Shown: positions 25,071 to 34,404 of the stretch, one piece after another
Layout of the letters: the number at the start of each line of letters is the position of its first letter
How positions within the stretch are numbered: position 1 is the stretch's first letter
Source: Chitinophaga rhizophila
Lineage (GTDB): Bacteria > Bacteroidota > Bacteroidia > Chitinophagales > Chitinophagaceae
Reading direction: 5' to 3'
Assembly (NCBI RefSeq): GCF_019492185.1
Contig: NZ_JAICCF010000006.1
Span: 310,001-374,000 of the forward strand
Length of the DNA stretch: 64,000 nucleotides
The notes under the pieces: generated by a model
Seen by the model: only the letters and a program-made list of their open reading frames with translations
Database searches by the model: none
Told to the model about the DNA's origin: nothing
Translations under genes and position numbers: made by a program

Positions 25071-27710
25071 ATGAAGAGAATGCATACTGCAGTGGCTGCC
25101 ATTGCATTGTTCTGTGCATCGTATAACAGCATCTACGCGCAGACAGTCCCCAACAATTCCACCTGGCAGATGAAGCCGGTCAGCATCCAGACCCGATGGG
25201 CAAAAGATGTAAATCCCCAGAATGTATTACCGGAGTATCCTCGTCCGCAGATGGTGAGAAACGAATGGCAGAACCTGAATGGTTTGTGGCAGTATGCCAT
25301 CACCGATAAAGATGCCGGAAAGCCTGCTCATTTTGATGGTCAGATACTGGTACCTTTCCCTATTGAGTCAGCTTTGTCAGGCGTACAGCGGCAGTTGCAA
25401 CCTACACAGCGGCTGTGGTATAAGCGTAGCATCAATAAACCTGCTGTCAGCAGCGATGAAAGAGTGCTGCTGCACTTTGGCGCGGTGGACTGGGATGCGA
25501 AAGTATATGTGAATGGTAAAGAGATTGGCGGCCATACCGGCGGTTATCAGAACTTCTTTTTCGATATTACAGACGTCCTGAAAGACGGTGCAAATGAACT
25601 GGAAGTGTCAGTGCTGGATCCTACAGATCAGGGCGCGAATCCGCATGGGAAGCAGGTGCTGAATCCCCAGAACATCATGTATACCGCCAGCAGTGGTATC
25701 TGGCAAACGGTATGGATGGAGACAGTGCCGGCAGCATATATCAACAACATCCGCATCACCCCGGATATTGATAAAGGCCAGTTGAAACTGGAAGTACTGA
25801 CAGCTGGCAAAACCGGCGATTACACGGTAGAGGCAATCGCCTCCAACGGTAAAAAGACCAAAGGCAAACCAGGTACTACATTGCTCCTGCCTGTACCGGA
25901 TGCCAAACTCTGGAGCCCCGATCAGCCTAACCTGTATAACCTGACTGTAAAACTCCTGAACAAGGGTAAGGTGGTAGATACCATCGGCAGTTACTTCGGT
26001 ATGCGGAAGATTGAAGTGAAGAAAGACGATAAAGGGGTGGAGCGCCTGTTCCTTAATAACGAATATGTATATCACCTGGGTGTGCTGGACCAGGGTTTCT
26101 GGCCGGAAGGACTATATACAGCGCCAACAGATGAAGCGTTGAAGTTTGATGTAATGGCCATACGCAATATGGGCTATAACACCATCCGTAAGCATATCAA
26201 ACTGGAGCCAGCCCGCTGGTATTACCATGCAGATAAAGCAGGTATGCTGGTATGGCAGGATATGGTGACCTGTGCCAGCGATAAGCCGGAGGCAAAAGCG
26301 GCATTTGAGAAAGAGAACAAAGAAAACATCGCACAGCTGTATAACTACCCGAGCATTGTGATCTGGGTGCTGTTCAACGAAGGTTGGGCACGGTATGATC
26401 AGAAACGCCTGACAGAATGGATGAAACAGGAAGATCCTTCAAGAGTGGTAGATGGTCACACCGGCGAGAACTATGACCGCGGTTCCCCGGAAGATGTGAA
26501 CCAGAAATGGGCGAGTAGTGATATGACAGATATTCATGACTATCCTGGCCCTGGCATTCCGCCGGCATTAGCAGGTAAAGCACGGGTACTGGGCGAATGG
26601 GGTGGCGTAAGAGTACCAACCCTGAAGCACCAATGGAATGATATGGAAGGATGGGGATATATACAGGTACCAGCATCCGTGTTTAAGCTGAAGTATGACT
26701 CTATGGTAAAGAAGCTGAGCACACTGGAAGCCCAGGGCTTGTCCGGCTCTATCTACACAGAGCCATTCGACGTAGAAACAGAAGAAAATGGAATGATGAC
26801 CTACGACCGTGAGGTGATCAAAATTGCACCGGAAGACTTACGTCAGATACACAGTCAGATACTGACGCAGGCGAATAGCTATGCAGCAGCGCCGGGAGTA
26901 TTTCAGGCAAAGGTGGCAGATACAGCGAATCCGGACCTGCAGTATGCCAGTTTGTTGGAGCAGTTCAGGAATGGGAAGAACGACCCTGAGTTCCTGCGGG
27001 ACCTGACGGTAATGGCAGTGAGGGTAAAGGATGAAAAGAGCATTCCGGAATTGAGTGCAGCAACGATCAAGAAGATGAATAACCCGGTGACGCTGAGCAA
27101 CCTGAATTTCCTGTTGAAATTCACTAATGAGACCAGTGATCCTGGTTTCCCGATACTGTTAAAAAATCATACTGCGGCAGCACAGCTGATAGGTAATGAA
27201 AGGATACAGAACAAGTTAAGGATATTGATATTTAATAGCGAGATCAAGCCACATGTATCAACCGAGAATAAGGATATTAACTGGACAACGCTGGAATCCC
27301 AGATTACATCAAAGTATGGGTTAGCAGGAGAGGAAGCGGTATTGTTTAGTCAGGCGGTACATTGTGTAAACCACCAGGACTGGGGTAATTTCTTCCCGGC
27401 GGCGCAGCGTCTGGTGGATAAGTACAAAAGTAATGTTCCGTCAGACATGTTGAACACATTTGCCTGGGCGATATTTGAGAATGTGACAGATACCAATCAG
27501 CTGAAGACAGCACTGACCTGGAGTCAGTATAGCATGGAGTCTTCACAGGCACCTGAGCTGTTTGATACGTATGCCAATCTGCTACATAAGTTAGGCAATC
27601 AGCAGGAAGCGATCAAGTGGGAGCAGAAGGCTTTGGATGTTAATCCTGGAGATGACGTTTTCAAAGAGACACTAAACAAGATGAAACGCGGCGAAAAAAC
27701 CTGGAACTAA
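25071..27710 (+). CDS. Glycoside hydrolase family 2 enzyme with C-terminal helical extension
   Basis: An 879-residue secreted enzyme; the ATG at 25071 gives a clean signal peptide ('AAIALFCASYNSIYAQ'), unlike the GTG/ATG frame extension to 24987. The jelly-roll sugar-binding domain (about 40-220) has 'WYKRSI' and 'VDWDAKVYVNGKEIGGHTGGY'; an Ig-like domain and a TIM barrel follow. The acid/base is Glu437 in 'FNEGW' and the likely nucleophile Glu509 in 'GEWGG'. After about residue 610 comes a helical tail of about 270 residues ending in a TPR-like motif ('DTYANLLHKLGNQQEAIKWE'). GH2 enzymes are beta-galactosidases, glucuronidases or mannosidases; the substrate is not decided here. Confidence 0.85.
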   Translation: MKRMHTAVAAIALFCASYNSIYAQTVPNNSTWQMKPVSIQTRWAKDVNPQNVLPEYPRPQMVRNEWQNLNGLWQYAITDKDAGKPAHFDGQILVPFPIESALSGVQRQLQPTQRLWYKRSINKPAVSSDERVLLHFGAVDWDAKVYVNGKEIGGHTGGYQNFFFDITDVLKDGANELEVSVLDPTDQGANPHGKQVLNPQNIMYTASSGIWQTVWMETVPAAYINNIRITPDIDKGQLKLEVLTAGKTGDYTVEAIASNGKKTKGKPGTTLLLPVPDAKLWSPDQPNLYNLTVKLLNKGKVVDTIGSYFGMRKIEVKKDDKGVERLFLNNEYVYHLGVLDQGFWPEGLYTAPTDEALKFDVMAIRNMGYNTIRKHIKLEPARWYYHADKAGMLVWQDMVTCASDKPEAKAAFEKENKENIAQLYNYPSIVIWVLFNEGWARYDQKRLTEWMKQEDPSRVVDGHTGENYDRGSPEDVNQKWASSDMTDIHDYPGPGIPPALAGKARVLGEWGGVRVPTLKHQWNDMEGWGYIQVPASVFKLKYDSMVKKLSTLEAQGLSGSIYTEPFDVETEENGMMTYDREVIKIAPEDLRQIHSQILTQANSYAAAPGVFQAKVADTANPDLQYASLLEQFRNGKNDPEFLRDLTVMAVRVKDEKSIPELSAATIKKMNNPVTLSNLNFLLKFTNETSDPGFPILLKNHTAAAQLIGNERIQNKLRILIFNSEIKPHVSTENKDINWTTLESQITSKYGLAGEEAVLFSQAVHCVNHQDWGNFFPAAQRLVDKYKSNVPSDMLNTFAWAIFENVTDTNQLKTALTWSQYSMESSQAPELFDTYANLLHKLGNQQEAIKWEQKALDVNPGDDVFKETLNKMKRGEKTWN

Positions 27711-27742
27711 TTTAATACCCCGTTTAACTCCTGAATACCTCG

Positions 27743-27770
27743 GCGGCTCATCATATGATGAGCCGCTTTC
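27743..27770 (+). terminator. Terminator after the GH2 gene
   Basis: GCGGCTCATCATATGATGAGCCGC (27743-27766) is a 24-bp perfect palindrome followed by TTTC. It lies 33 bp after the GH2 stop codon. The T tract is short. Confidence 0.65.
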
Positions 27771-27846
27771 ACATTAACCTAGCGTTAACTTCTTTTTATT
27801 TTTGAATGATTAGTTTAGTGGTACACCAATGATGGATCCCTGACTT

Positions 27847-28386
27847 ATGAAAAACGACTATTCCAACTTCATTAAACAAATGGGTATGTTACCACCGGAA
27901 AATTTGGCCAGCTTCTTCCACGAATATGCAGCGCAGATAGACGATTTCATTCAGCTTTACGAGGCGTACAACAGGCAGATCATGCAGGTGCAGAGTGTGC
28001 GTATTGCTGAGCTGAAGGCGGCTATTTGCAGGATCACGTCTGATACTGACTGGGAGGATATGGAGGGATTGGAGCTGACGTATGAGCAGTTTAGTCCTGC
28101 GGTAACGATAACAGGTAGTTTTGAAGCGGGTGCAGGAGCACCGTTATCCGCGTTCAGCATACGATTGATCATGCCGGATATACATAGCTGGCGATATTAT
28201 GAAGTTGGAGTAAGCAGAGAGTATCCGGCGTATACAGCTGTACAAAAAGGCGAGCGGGTAGTGGTGACCGTCGCCGGACTGCCTGGTGAAGACACTGACA
28301 AGATATTAACAACCCTCGAAGAAGTATATACTTATCTTTCCGGATTAACGGTCCAGACTTTTTTACACTCGTTAACATCTCATTAA
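27847..28386 (+). CDS. Hypothetical protein
   Basis: A 179-residue cytoplasmic-looking protein with no signal peptide. The first 65 residues are helical and may form a coiled-coil ('AQIDDFIQLYEAYNRQIMQ'), the middle is beta-like, and the C-terminus ends in a helix. I do not recognise a family. It has its own upstream region after the terminator of the GH2 gene, and precedes the AraC-like paralogue 4 by about 200 bp. The open frame with normal codon use supports a real gene. Confidence 0.55.
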   Translation: MKNDYSNFIKQMGMLPPENLASFFHEYAAQIDDFIQLYEAYNRQIMQVQSVRIAELKAAICRITSDTDWEDMEGLELTYEQFSPAVTITGSFEAGAGAPLSAFSIRLIMPDIHSWRYYEVGVSREYPAYTAVQKGERVVVTVAGLPGEDTDKILTTLEEVYTYLSGLTVQTFLHSLTSH

Positions 28387-28592
28387 CTTAGATCCCTTCT
28401 CAATTTGTTAGCTTAGCTGTTATAACAGAAGTAGTGATTGTTGTGCGACATTTTCCCATAAAATTCATCGATATAACCGGCGCCGATATCGCATTGTTCC
28501 AGTAACCAGCCTCGGTAAATTAGCACCTATTGTTGTCTGGTATACTGTCAAGTTCATGTGTAGTCATCAAAAGATACCGTTAAAACGTGATT

Positions 28593-29594
28593 ATGTACCC
28601 TACATTATCTGAGGAGAACAAACTACTATTGATAGACCGCCTTGAGCAGTCATATCTACCCGCAACATATATACCCTCTGAATATCTTCCCCTTATCATA
28701 CCTTATGCTGGCTTGTACTTTGAGCAGGACAACGACTATAATATGCTCTCTCAGCATATTCCGTTGGGCCCCTTCTCATTGTGGCTGCATGATGTCTTTG
28801 CACGCAAAGACATTGTGCTTTGCCCTTATGCACCGTTTCACCTGTGGGCACTGCACTTTATGTATGAGGATACCCTACGGGCGGTCACGTTTAAAACAAA
28901 CGGATTCACATTAGAGGAAAAAGAATGTAACCTGTTCAACCTCTATGCAGATATGCACCGGGTACCGATGTTTGCCGGACAAAAGATATTATCCTTCCAT
29001 ATCAATATATTACCGTCTGCGTTTATGCAGCTTGCGCAGCGCTATCCGGGACTGAACTCATTGTCTAACAAGACGATCCATAAGCATTCCAGTATTATTA
29101 ATGAGAAGCCATACCGTATTAATGCTGTGTGTAATATGCTGATACGGAACATTATATCCTGCCGTTATATAGAGTCACAGGCAAGACATTTCATGGAGCG
29201 CTGCTGCCTGGACCTATTCCTCAACTTTGCCATGCAGGACGCAATGGCTGACGAGATCAGGATACCGAACGAAGCACAAAGCATGCTTTATCATGAGATC
29301 TTCCAGTACCTGGTAGACCATCCGCACATGGCGAACAATGCAGACCAGGTAGCAAAGATGTTTGATATGCCGGGTGTGAAACTTGCACAGATATTCCGGC
29401 AGCAGTTTAGTGTAGGTATCCACGCTTTCCTCCATATGCTAAAAATGATGCTGGCCTACAATAGCCTGATGCAGCAATCGGTTTCACTCAGGGACATTGC
29501 CCAGTTAACAGGTTATAAAACTACCGAAGAACTAATACGTGAAGTAGAAAAATACTACAACTGTAATATTGCTGCATTACGTAGAAGCATGTAA
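28593..29594 (+). CDS. AraC-like transcriptional regulator, paralogue 4 of 4
   Basis: A 333-residue protein from the ATG at 28593 (a GTG two codons earlier is possible). It keeps the family blocks 'EENKLLLIDRLEQSYLPATY', 'MLSQHIPLGPFSLWLHD', 'CNLFNLYADMHRVP' and 'HINILP', and has the C-terminal AraC-like double helix-turn-helix ('ADQVAKMFDMPGVKLAQIF', 'RDIAQLTGYKTTEELIREV'). It is closest to paralogue 3, 3.6 kb away, so the two probably arose by a local duplication. No sigma/FecR gene is adjacent. A strong terminator follows, so it is monocistronic. Confidence 0.7.
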   Translation: MYPTLSEENKLLLIDRLEQSYLPATYIPSEYLPLIIPYAGLYFEQDNDYNMLSQHIPLGPFSLWLHDVFARKDIVLCPYAPFHLWALHFMYEDTLRAVTFKTNGFTLEEKECNLFNLYADMHRVPMFAGQKILSFHINILPSAFMQLAQRYPGLNSLSNKTIHKHSSIINEKPYRINAVCNMLIRNIISCRYIESQARHFMERCCLDLFLNFAMQDAMADEIRIPNEAQSMLYHEIFQYLVDHPHMANNADQVAKMFDMPGVKLAQIFRQQFSVGIHAFLHMLKMMLAYNSLMQQSVSLRDIAQLTGYKTTEELIREVEKYYNCNIAALRRSM

Positions 29595-29619
29595 AGATCG
29601 TTTTGCATTGTTTATCAGG

Positions 29620-29645
29620 AAGCTCCGTCAGGAGCTTTTTTTTAT
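29620..29645 (+). terminator. Rho-independent terminator
   Basis: AAGCTCC, loop GTCA, GGAGCTT (29620-29637) is followed by a run of about eight T. It ends the AraC-like paralogue 4 transcript. Confidence 0.85.
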
Positions 29646-29776
29646 TACTATCCGTTTACCCTCCCTCCAAAGTTTTTCTCCTCATCTCCTAAGTTCACTT
29701 CTGACCTCCTCCCATACCTTTGAAACGTACGAAAACTGCGTCATTACCATTTTAGAGTCTCTCCAAAAGTTAGCCC

Positions 29777-31429
29777 ATGGATCAGCCTATTTTAATACCA
29801 CAAACAAATACCGAAGCTCCTGTTAAAAGAAAAGCCATTATTATCGGAGCCGGTCCCGCCGGATTAACAGCCGCGTATGAATTACTGAAAAGAACAGATA
29901 TCATTCCAGTCATCCTGGAAAAGTCAGGCGATATTGGTGGTATCTCAAAGACCATTAATTATAAAGGTAACCGTATGGATATTGGCGGTCACCGTTTCTT
30001 CTCGAAATCAGACCGTGTCATGAACTGGTGGTTGAATATACTACCGGCACAGGACACTGGTAACGAGCAATTTACAATCAGCTATCAGAATAAATCCAGA
30101 CAGGTAGCACCAGGAGACAGCGTGACCGCCGCCAACAGCGATAAAGTCATGCTGGTAAGGGAACGGCTTTCCCGTATCTACTTCCTGCGTAAGTTCTTTA
30201 CTTATCCAATTCAGCTTTCTGTTGATACACTGAGGAAACTGGGAGTAGGCACCACCATCTCTATCCTGGTTTCCTACCTTCAGGCACAGGCATCGCCACG
30301 GAAGCCCGAAACAAGTCTGGAAGACTTCATGATCAACCGGTTTGGCAAGACCTTGTATAATCTCTTCTTTAAAGATTATACAGAAAAAGTATGGGGTGTA
30401 CCTTGTCATGAGATCCCTGCAGAATGGGGCGCTCAGCGTATCAAAGGGGTAAGTATCCGTAAGGCTATACAGCATGCCATCCAATCATCTGTTAAAAAGA
30501 AGAAGAAATCACAGGATATCTCCCAGAAAGATACCGAAACCAGCCTGATCGAACAGTTCCTTTATCCTAAACTAGGCCCTGGCCAGTTGTGGGAAGAAGT
30601 AGCCCGTCAGGTACAGGAAATGGGCGGTACCATCCTGATGCATCATGACGTAATTGCAGTGAATGCGCAGGAAGGAAAGATCGTCTCTATTGAGGCCTTT
30701 AACAAAACAGACCTGCAGACAATAGAATTGAAAGGCGACTATTTCTTCAGTACCATGCCGGTAAAAGAACTGATTGCCAGCCTGGAAGCCGATGTACCAC
30801 ACAACGTGAAGGAAGTTGCCTCCGGACTACAATACCGGGACTTCATCACAGTGGGTATATTACTGAAGAACCTATCAGAACAGGATAAACGCACAGGTAA
30901 ATGGAAGCCCCTGCAGCTGAAAGATACCTGGATCTATATCCAGGAGAAAGATGTAAAAGTAGGGCGTCTGCAATTGTTCAATAACTGGAGTCCTTACCTA
31001 GTAAACGATCCGAATACGGCATGGGTAGGGATGGAGTTCTTCTGCAATGAAACAGATGATTTCTGGAAAATGCCTGATGATAAAATCGCCGCACTTGCCA
31101 TCCGGGAGCTGCAGAAGATAGGATTAGCCAATGCCAGCGATGTATTAGACTCTACGGTTCTGCGTGTAGAGAAAACCTATCCTGCTTATTTCGGCGCTTA
31201 TGAAAGATTTGATGAAGTAAAGAAATATGTCAACACCTTTCCAAACCTCTTCCTGGTAGGCAGAAATGGTATGCACAAATACAATAATGCAGACCATTCC
31301 ATGCTCACCGCTATGGTTGCTGTGGACAATATCATTGCCGGAGAAACGGGGAAAGATAATCTCTGGTCCATTAATACGGAACAGGAATATCATGAAGAAA
31401 AAACAGAGAAAACGGGCCAACATGCCTGA
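29777..31429 (+). CDS. NAD(P)/FAD-dependent oxidoreductase, UDP-galactopyranose mutase/protoporphyrinogen oxidase-like
   Basis: A 550-residue cytoplasmic flavoprotein. The dinucleotide-binding motif GAGPAG is at residues 24-29, followed by 'LEKSGDIGGISKT' and 'MDIGGHRFFSKSD', the pattern of UDP-galactopyranose-mutase-like and amine-oxidase-like FAD proteins. The C-terminal FAD-contacting block is 'FLVGRNGMHKYNNADHSMLTAM'. Proteins with this sequence pattern often lie in cell-surface polysaccharide loci, acting on nucleotide sugars, but no glycan operon is adjacent here. The gene stands alone, after a terminator. Confidence 0.7.
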   Translation: MDQPILIPQTNTEAPVKRKAIIIGAGPAGLTAAYELLKRTDIIPVILEKSGDIGGISKTINYKGNRMDIGGHRFFSKSDRVMNWWLNILPAQDTGNEQFTISYQNKSRQVAPGDSVTAANSDKVMLVRERLSRIYFLRKFFTYPIQLSVDTLRKLGVGTTISILVSYLQAQASPRKPETSLEDFMINRFGKTLYNLFFKDYTEKVWGVPCHEIPAEWGAQRIKGVSIRKAIQHAIQSSVKKKKKSQDISQKDTETSLIEQFLYPKLGPGQLWEEVARQVQEMGGTILMHHDVIAVNAQEGKIVSIEAFNKTDLQTIELKGDYFFSTMPVKELIASLEADVPHNVKEVASGLQYRDFITVGILLKNLSEQDKRTGKWKPLQLKDTWIYIQEKDVKVGRLQLFNNWSPYLVNDPNTAWVGMEFFCNETDDFWKMPDDKIAALAIRELQKIGLANASDVLDSTVLRVEKTYPAYFGAYERFDEVKKYVNTFPNLFLVGRNGMHKYNNADHSMLTAMVAVDNIIAGETGKDNLWSINTEQEYHEEKTEKTGQHA

Positions 31430-31849
31430 TCAGAAAATGTTACATGAATTAGCCGGACAGGAGTGCCCGGCTACATGTATACAGACTAAAAAAATTCAAT
31501 CAGGATGCAATGATAAGCCTTTCATGATCGAAATAAGTTAATGCGAGGTTAACAGAATAAAATTCCCCTTTGTAACCAATTAGAGTTTTATCCGGCGCTT
31601 CATACCACTTGTTTCCTTCAGCGTCGCGATTACGCTGATCGTTGACCCGGCTGTAGGAAATCGGCCTGGCCCACATACTCTGGGCCTATTTTCTGCAACC
31701 ATCAAACTATCAGGCATTATCCATCAGGAACCAGGATCTTATCTTTGATACGCTCCTGCCCAGATTGTATATAGCTATACTTCAGCGATCCTGATACTAT
31801 AAGTGTAATTCCTGACGCATCATTCCTAATTCCTAATTACCACCTGTAT
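31430..31849. other. 420-bp intergenic region
   Basis: No gene is supported. A hairpin GGCCCA-N7-TGGGCC (31668-31686) followed by TATTTT could end the flavoprotein transcript. A direct repeat ATTCCTAATTCCTA sits at about 31824-31838, just before the next gene. The rest shows no recognisable signal. Confidence 0.45.
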
Positions 31850-33046
31850 ATGCGAACGCCATTGTTACCGCTGCAGCAACTGCTGGAAAGCCTGCAGCAC
31901 CCCCCACGCCCCGATGATCCGGCTGTTTATGAAATTGCCAGCTTTATGCACAGGCAATCCCTTACCGCTATAGAAGATATTACCATTGCGTTTGATGAAT
32001 GCCTGGCTGCCGGAGTGAGTGAAGCCACTATCAGAAAATACGTGCGTATTTGCCAGGAAAAGATCACAACGCTTTGCAATGATGTGCCTTTCAGCTGGCT
32101 GGAAGTGGAAACTGCCGCCCCGGTACAATATGACGAGTGGCGTTACCTCTGCAACGACATCTGTCATCAGCTGGAAGATCTCATCATCTACCTTATGTTC
32201 ACCTATGCCAAGTACTACAACAAAATGGCGATCGCGCCAAATGTATACCGGGAACTGATGCGGCAACGCATCAATCCCGGTCTTTCTGTGATCCGTAACT
32301 GGTTCAACGAAAAAGATGAAGGCTGCCGGGAGCTACAACAGATGCTGCTTAACCTCTATGACGCTTTCGATCCGCAGCTCCCCAACCGGATGAACTACTA
32401 TCAGCTGGACTTCCTGCGGGAATTACAGCAGGCATTGCTGAAGCACTGGGCACAGGAAGACAACTCCCTGGACCATGGCACGCTGCAGCAATTGCTGTTC
32501 ACGCTTAATTTCAACAGCACTGACTATTACCACTACTGCACGTCGTATATCAGCCAGCAGTTAATGGAACTACCAGACGTACATACCCAGCTGGACCTGC
32601 TGTCATTTATCCATAAGACGCTGTCTCAGCTACCGGTGAAGCCAGGGCTGGCCTATAGCTACGACTCCCCTTCCATCATATCACTGCTGAAGGAGTGGTT
32701 GCTGGTAGAGACTAAATATCTGCAAACCAGACGTAAAGGCAACACAGGCCGTCATGCTAAAAAACTAAATAGCCTGCCTGAGAATTTCAAGCTACAGACG
32801 TCATTGACACTGCCGGAGCTGGCAGCTTTATTCAGGGTATTAAAAGAGGCGGGGGTGGTTGAAAACAGGAATATGCAGGACGTATTCCGGTTGATTTCTC
32901 TATGTTTCTCTATCCAAAAGAAAGAAGCATTTGAAGGCAGTCTGTTTCAGTCATATTACTACCACATTGCTCCGGAAACCTATAAAAAGATGGAAGACCT
33001 GGCGCATAATATCGTCAGGAAAACCTTCCAGCTCAGAAAAGAGTAG
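31850..33046 (+). CDS. Hypothetical protein, possibly RteC-like
   Basis: A 398-residue, largely helical, soluble protein without signal peptide. The C-terminal 110 residues ('SLTLPELAALFRVLKEAGVV', then 'ISLCFSIQKKEAFEGSLFQS') recall the C-terminal part of RteC-type regulators of Bacteroides conjugative elements as I remember them, but I could not verify it. If correct it would be a regulatory relic of an integrative element; no transfer genes are nearby. It is transcribed alone and converges on the helicase gene, whose terminal codons overlap the shared terminator. Confidence 0.5.
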   Translation: MRTPLLPLQQLLESLQHPPRPDDPAVYEIASFMHRQSLTAIEDITIAFDECLAAGVSEATIRKYVRICQEKITTLCNDVPFSWLEVETAAPVQYDEWRYLCNDICHQLEDLIIYLMFTYAKYYNKMAIAPNVYRELMRQRINPGLSVIRNWFNEKDEGCRELQQMLLNLYDAFDPQLPNRMNYYQLDFLRELQQALLKHWAQEDNSLDHGTLQQLLFTLNFNSTDYYHYCTSYISQQLMELPDVHTQLDLLSFIHKTLSQLPVKPGLAYSYDSPSIISLLKEWLLVETKYLQTRRKGNTGRHAKKLNSLPENFKLQTSLTLPELAALFRVLKEAGVVENRNMQDVFRLISLCFSIQKKEAFEGSLFQSYYYHIAPETYKKMEDLAHNIVRKTFQLRKE

Positions 33047-33049
33047 TAA

Positions 33050-33078
33050 ACCGCTACTGATAGCGGCTTACTTTTTCT
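33050..33078. terminator. Terminator shared with the helicase 3' end
   Basis: ACCGCTA, loop CTGA, TAGCGG (33050-33066) is followed on the plus strand by CTTACTTTTTC. The T tract is the antisense of the helicase's lysine codons, so the stop and tail of one gene form the terminator of the other. Confidence 0.6.
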
Positions 33079-34312
33079 TCTTTTTTTTCTTTTTCAGCTG
33101 TTCCTGCTGCTTGTTATGTTCATCCAGCAGCAATTGCCAGTTGTCGTTGGGTATATCTTCAGAGAAACTGATTGTTTCCCGGTAGTCATTCTTATCGATT
33201 TTCATAACAGTGATCTCTTTACCCAGGTATTTCTGGATAGTATCCAGCACCGGTTTTTCTTCATCACTGCAGAAAGAAACGGCCTGCCCTTTCTGTACGC
33301 CCCTGCCGGTACGACCCACGCGGTGTACATAGTTTTCAGGGACGTCGGGAAGGTCGTAATTTACGACATACTCCACATTCGGGATATCTATCCCACGGGC
33401 ATTTACATCTGTTGTAATCAGCAGCTTAATGTCTCCGTTTTTAAACTCTTCCATTACCTGCAGCCTGTTATCCTGCTCCTTACCACCATGCATGGTCAGA
33501 GATTTGATTCCTACACGCTCCATAGCGGCAGACACTCTTTCTGCCCGTACTTTGGTACGTACAAAGACCAGTATCTTGTTTTCAGGAAACTCTTTCACCA
33601 GTCTTTCGAGGAAGAAGCGTTTATCGTCCATACCCACATAAGCTACGGCATGCTGTACGTTTTTAGAAACGGGGTCCTGCGGAGAGATCTGGATCCTGAT
33701 AGGGTTATTTACTACGGAATACGCCAGGTCCTTAATATCGGCGTCAATGGTGGCAGAGAAGAACAGTGTCTGGTGTCTTCGGGGCAAATGCTTCAGTACA
33801 TCGCGGATGTCGCGGATGAACCCGAGGTCCAGCATATGATCTGCCTCATCCAGTATCAGGATGCCCGTATTGCTGAGGTCAATAAAGCCCTGACTGATAA
33901 GATCAAACATACGGCCGGGCGTTGCAATCAGGACGTCTACTCCCTGCGCCAGCTTCTTCAGCTGAGGGGCCTGGTCTACGCCGCCATGCAGACCCAGTAT
34001 ATTAAGTCTGGTGTATTTTCCGATATTCTCAAATACTTCTGATATCTGAACAGCCAGTTCCCGGGTAGGAACCATTACAAGACAGCGTACCTCGCCCTTA
34101 TTTTTACGAGGATGGTATTGTTGCAACTTATGCAGCACAGGAATAGCAAAAGCGGCCGTTTTACCCGTTCCTGTCTGCGCAATGGCCAATACGTCATCCC
34201 CCTTCAGAATAGAGGGGATCGCCTTAAATTGAATATCCGTAGGACGTTTGAAGCCCAGTTCTGCCAGGCTCTTTTTAATGTCTTCGGAAATATTATACTG
34301 CTCAAACTTCAT
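33068..34312 (-). CDS. DEAD-box RNA helicase, RhlE-like
   Basis: A 414-residue helicase carrying all main motifs: Q motif ('RPTDIQFKAIP'), motif I (AQTGTGKT, about 44-51), motif II DEAD ('LDEADHML', about residue 155), motif III SAT, and motif VI 'HRVGRTGR'. The RecA-like cores are complete. The last eleven residues are almost all lysine, encoded by an A-rich tract prone to slippage. Such helicases act in ribosome assembly and RNA turnover, often induced by cold. The minus-strand sequence TATCTTTG lies only four bases before the ATG, raising the possibility of a very short leader. Confidence 0.9.
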   Translation of the reverse strand: MKFEQYNISEDIKKSLAELGFKRPTDIQFKAIPSILKGDDVLAIAQTGTGKTAAFAIPVLHKLQQYHPRKNKGEVRCLVMVPTRELAVQISEVFENIGKYTRLNILGLHGGVDQAPQLKKLAQGVDVLIATPGRMFDLISQGFIDLSNTGILILDEADHMLDLGFIRDIRDVLKHLPRRHQTLFFSATIDADIKDLAYSVVNNPIRIQISPQDPVSKNVQHAVAYVGMDDKRFFLERLVKEFPENKILVFVRTKVRAERVSAAMERVGIKSLTMHGGKEQDNRLQVMEEFKNGDIKLLITTDVNARGIDIPNVEYVVNYDLPDVPENYVHRVGRTGRGVQKGQAVSFCSDEEKPVLDTIQKYLGKEITVMKIDKNDYRETISFSEDIPNDNWQLLLDEHNKQQEQLKKKKKKKK

Positions 34313-34404
34313 TCGGCAAAGATAATATTACTACCTGACAAAGGAGCGTGGTACTGGCGCACTAATTCTTAATAACCTACCTTTAAAGACAATTCTGTTC
34401 CTCC

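Noticed and set aside
33116..34042. A 308-residue frame antisense to the DEAD-box helicase
   Set aside because: It is the mirror of a gene with all helicase motifs; composition is biased and there is no recognisable domain.
34310..34330. TATCTTTG directly before the helicase start, suggesting a leaderless transcript
   Set aside because: The only TTTG box upstream is at a 14-base spacing instead of about 19, so the promoter reading is weak.
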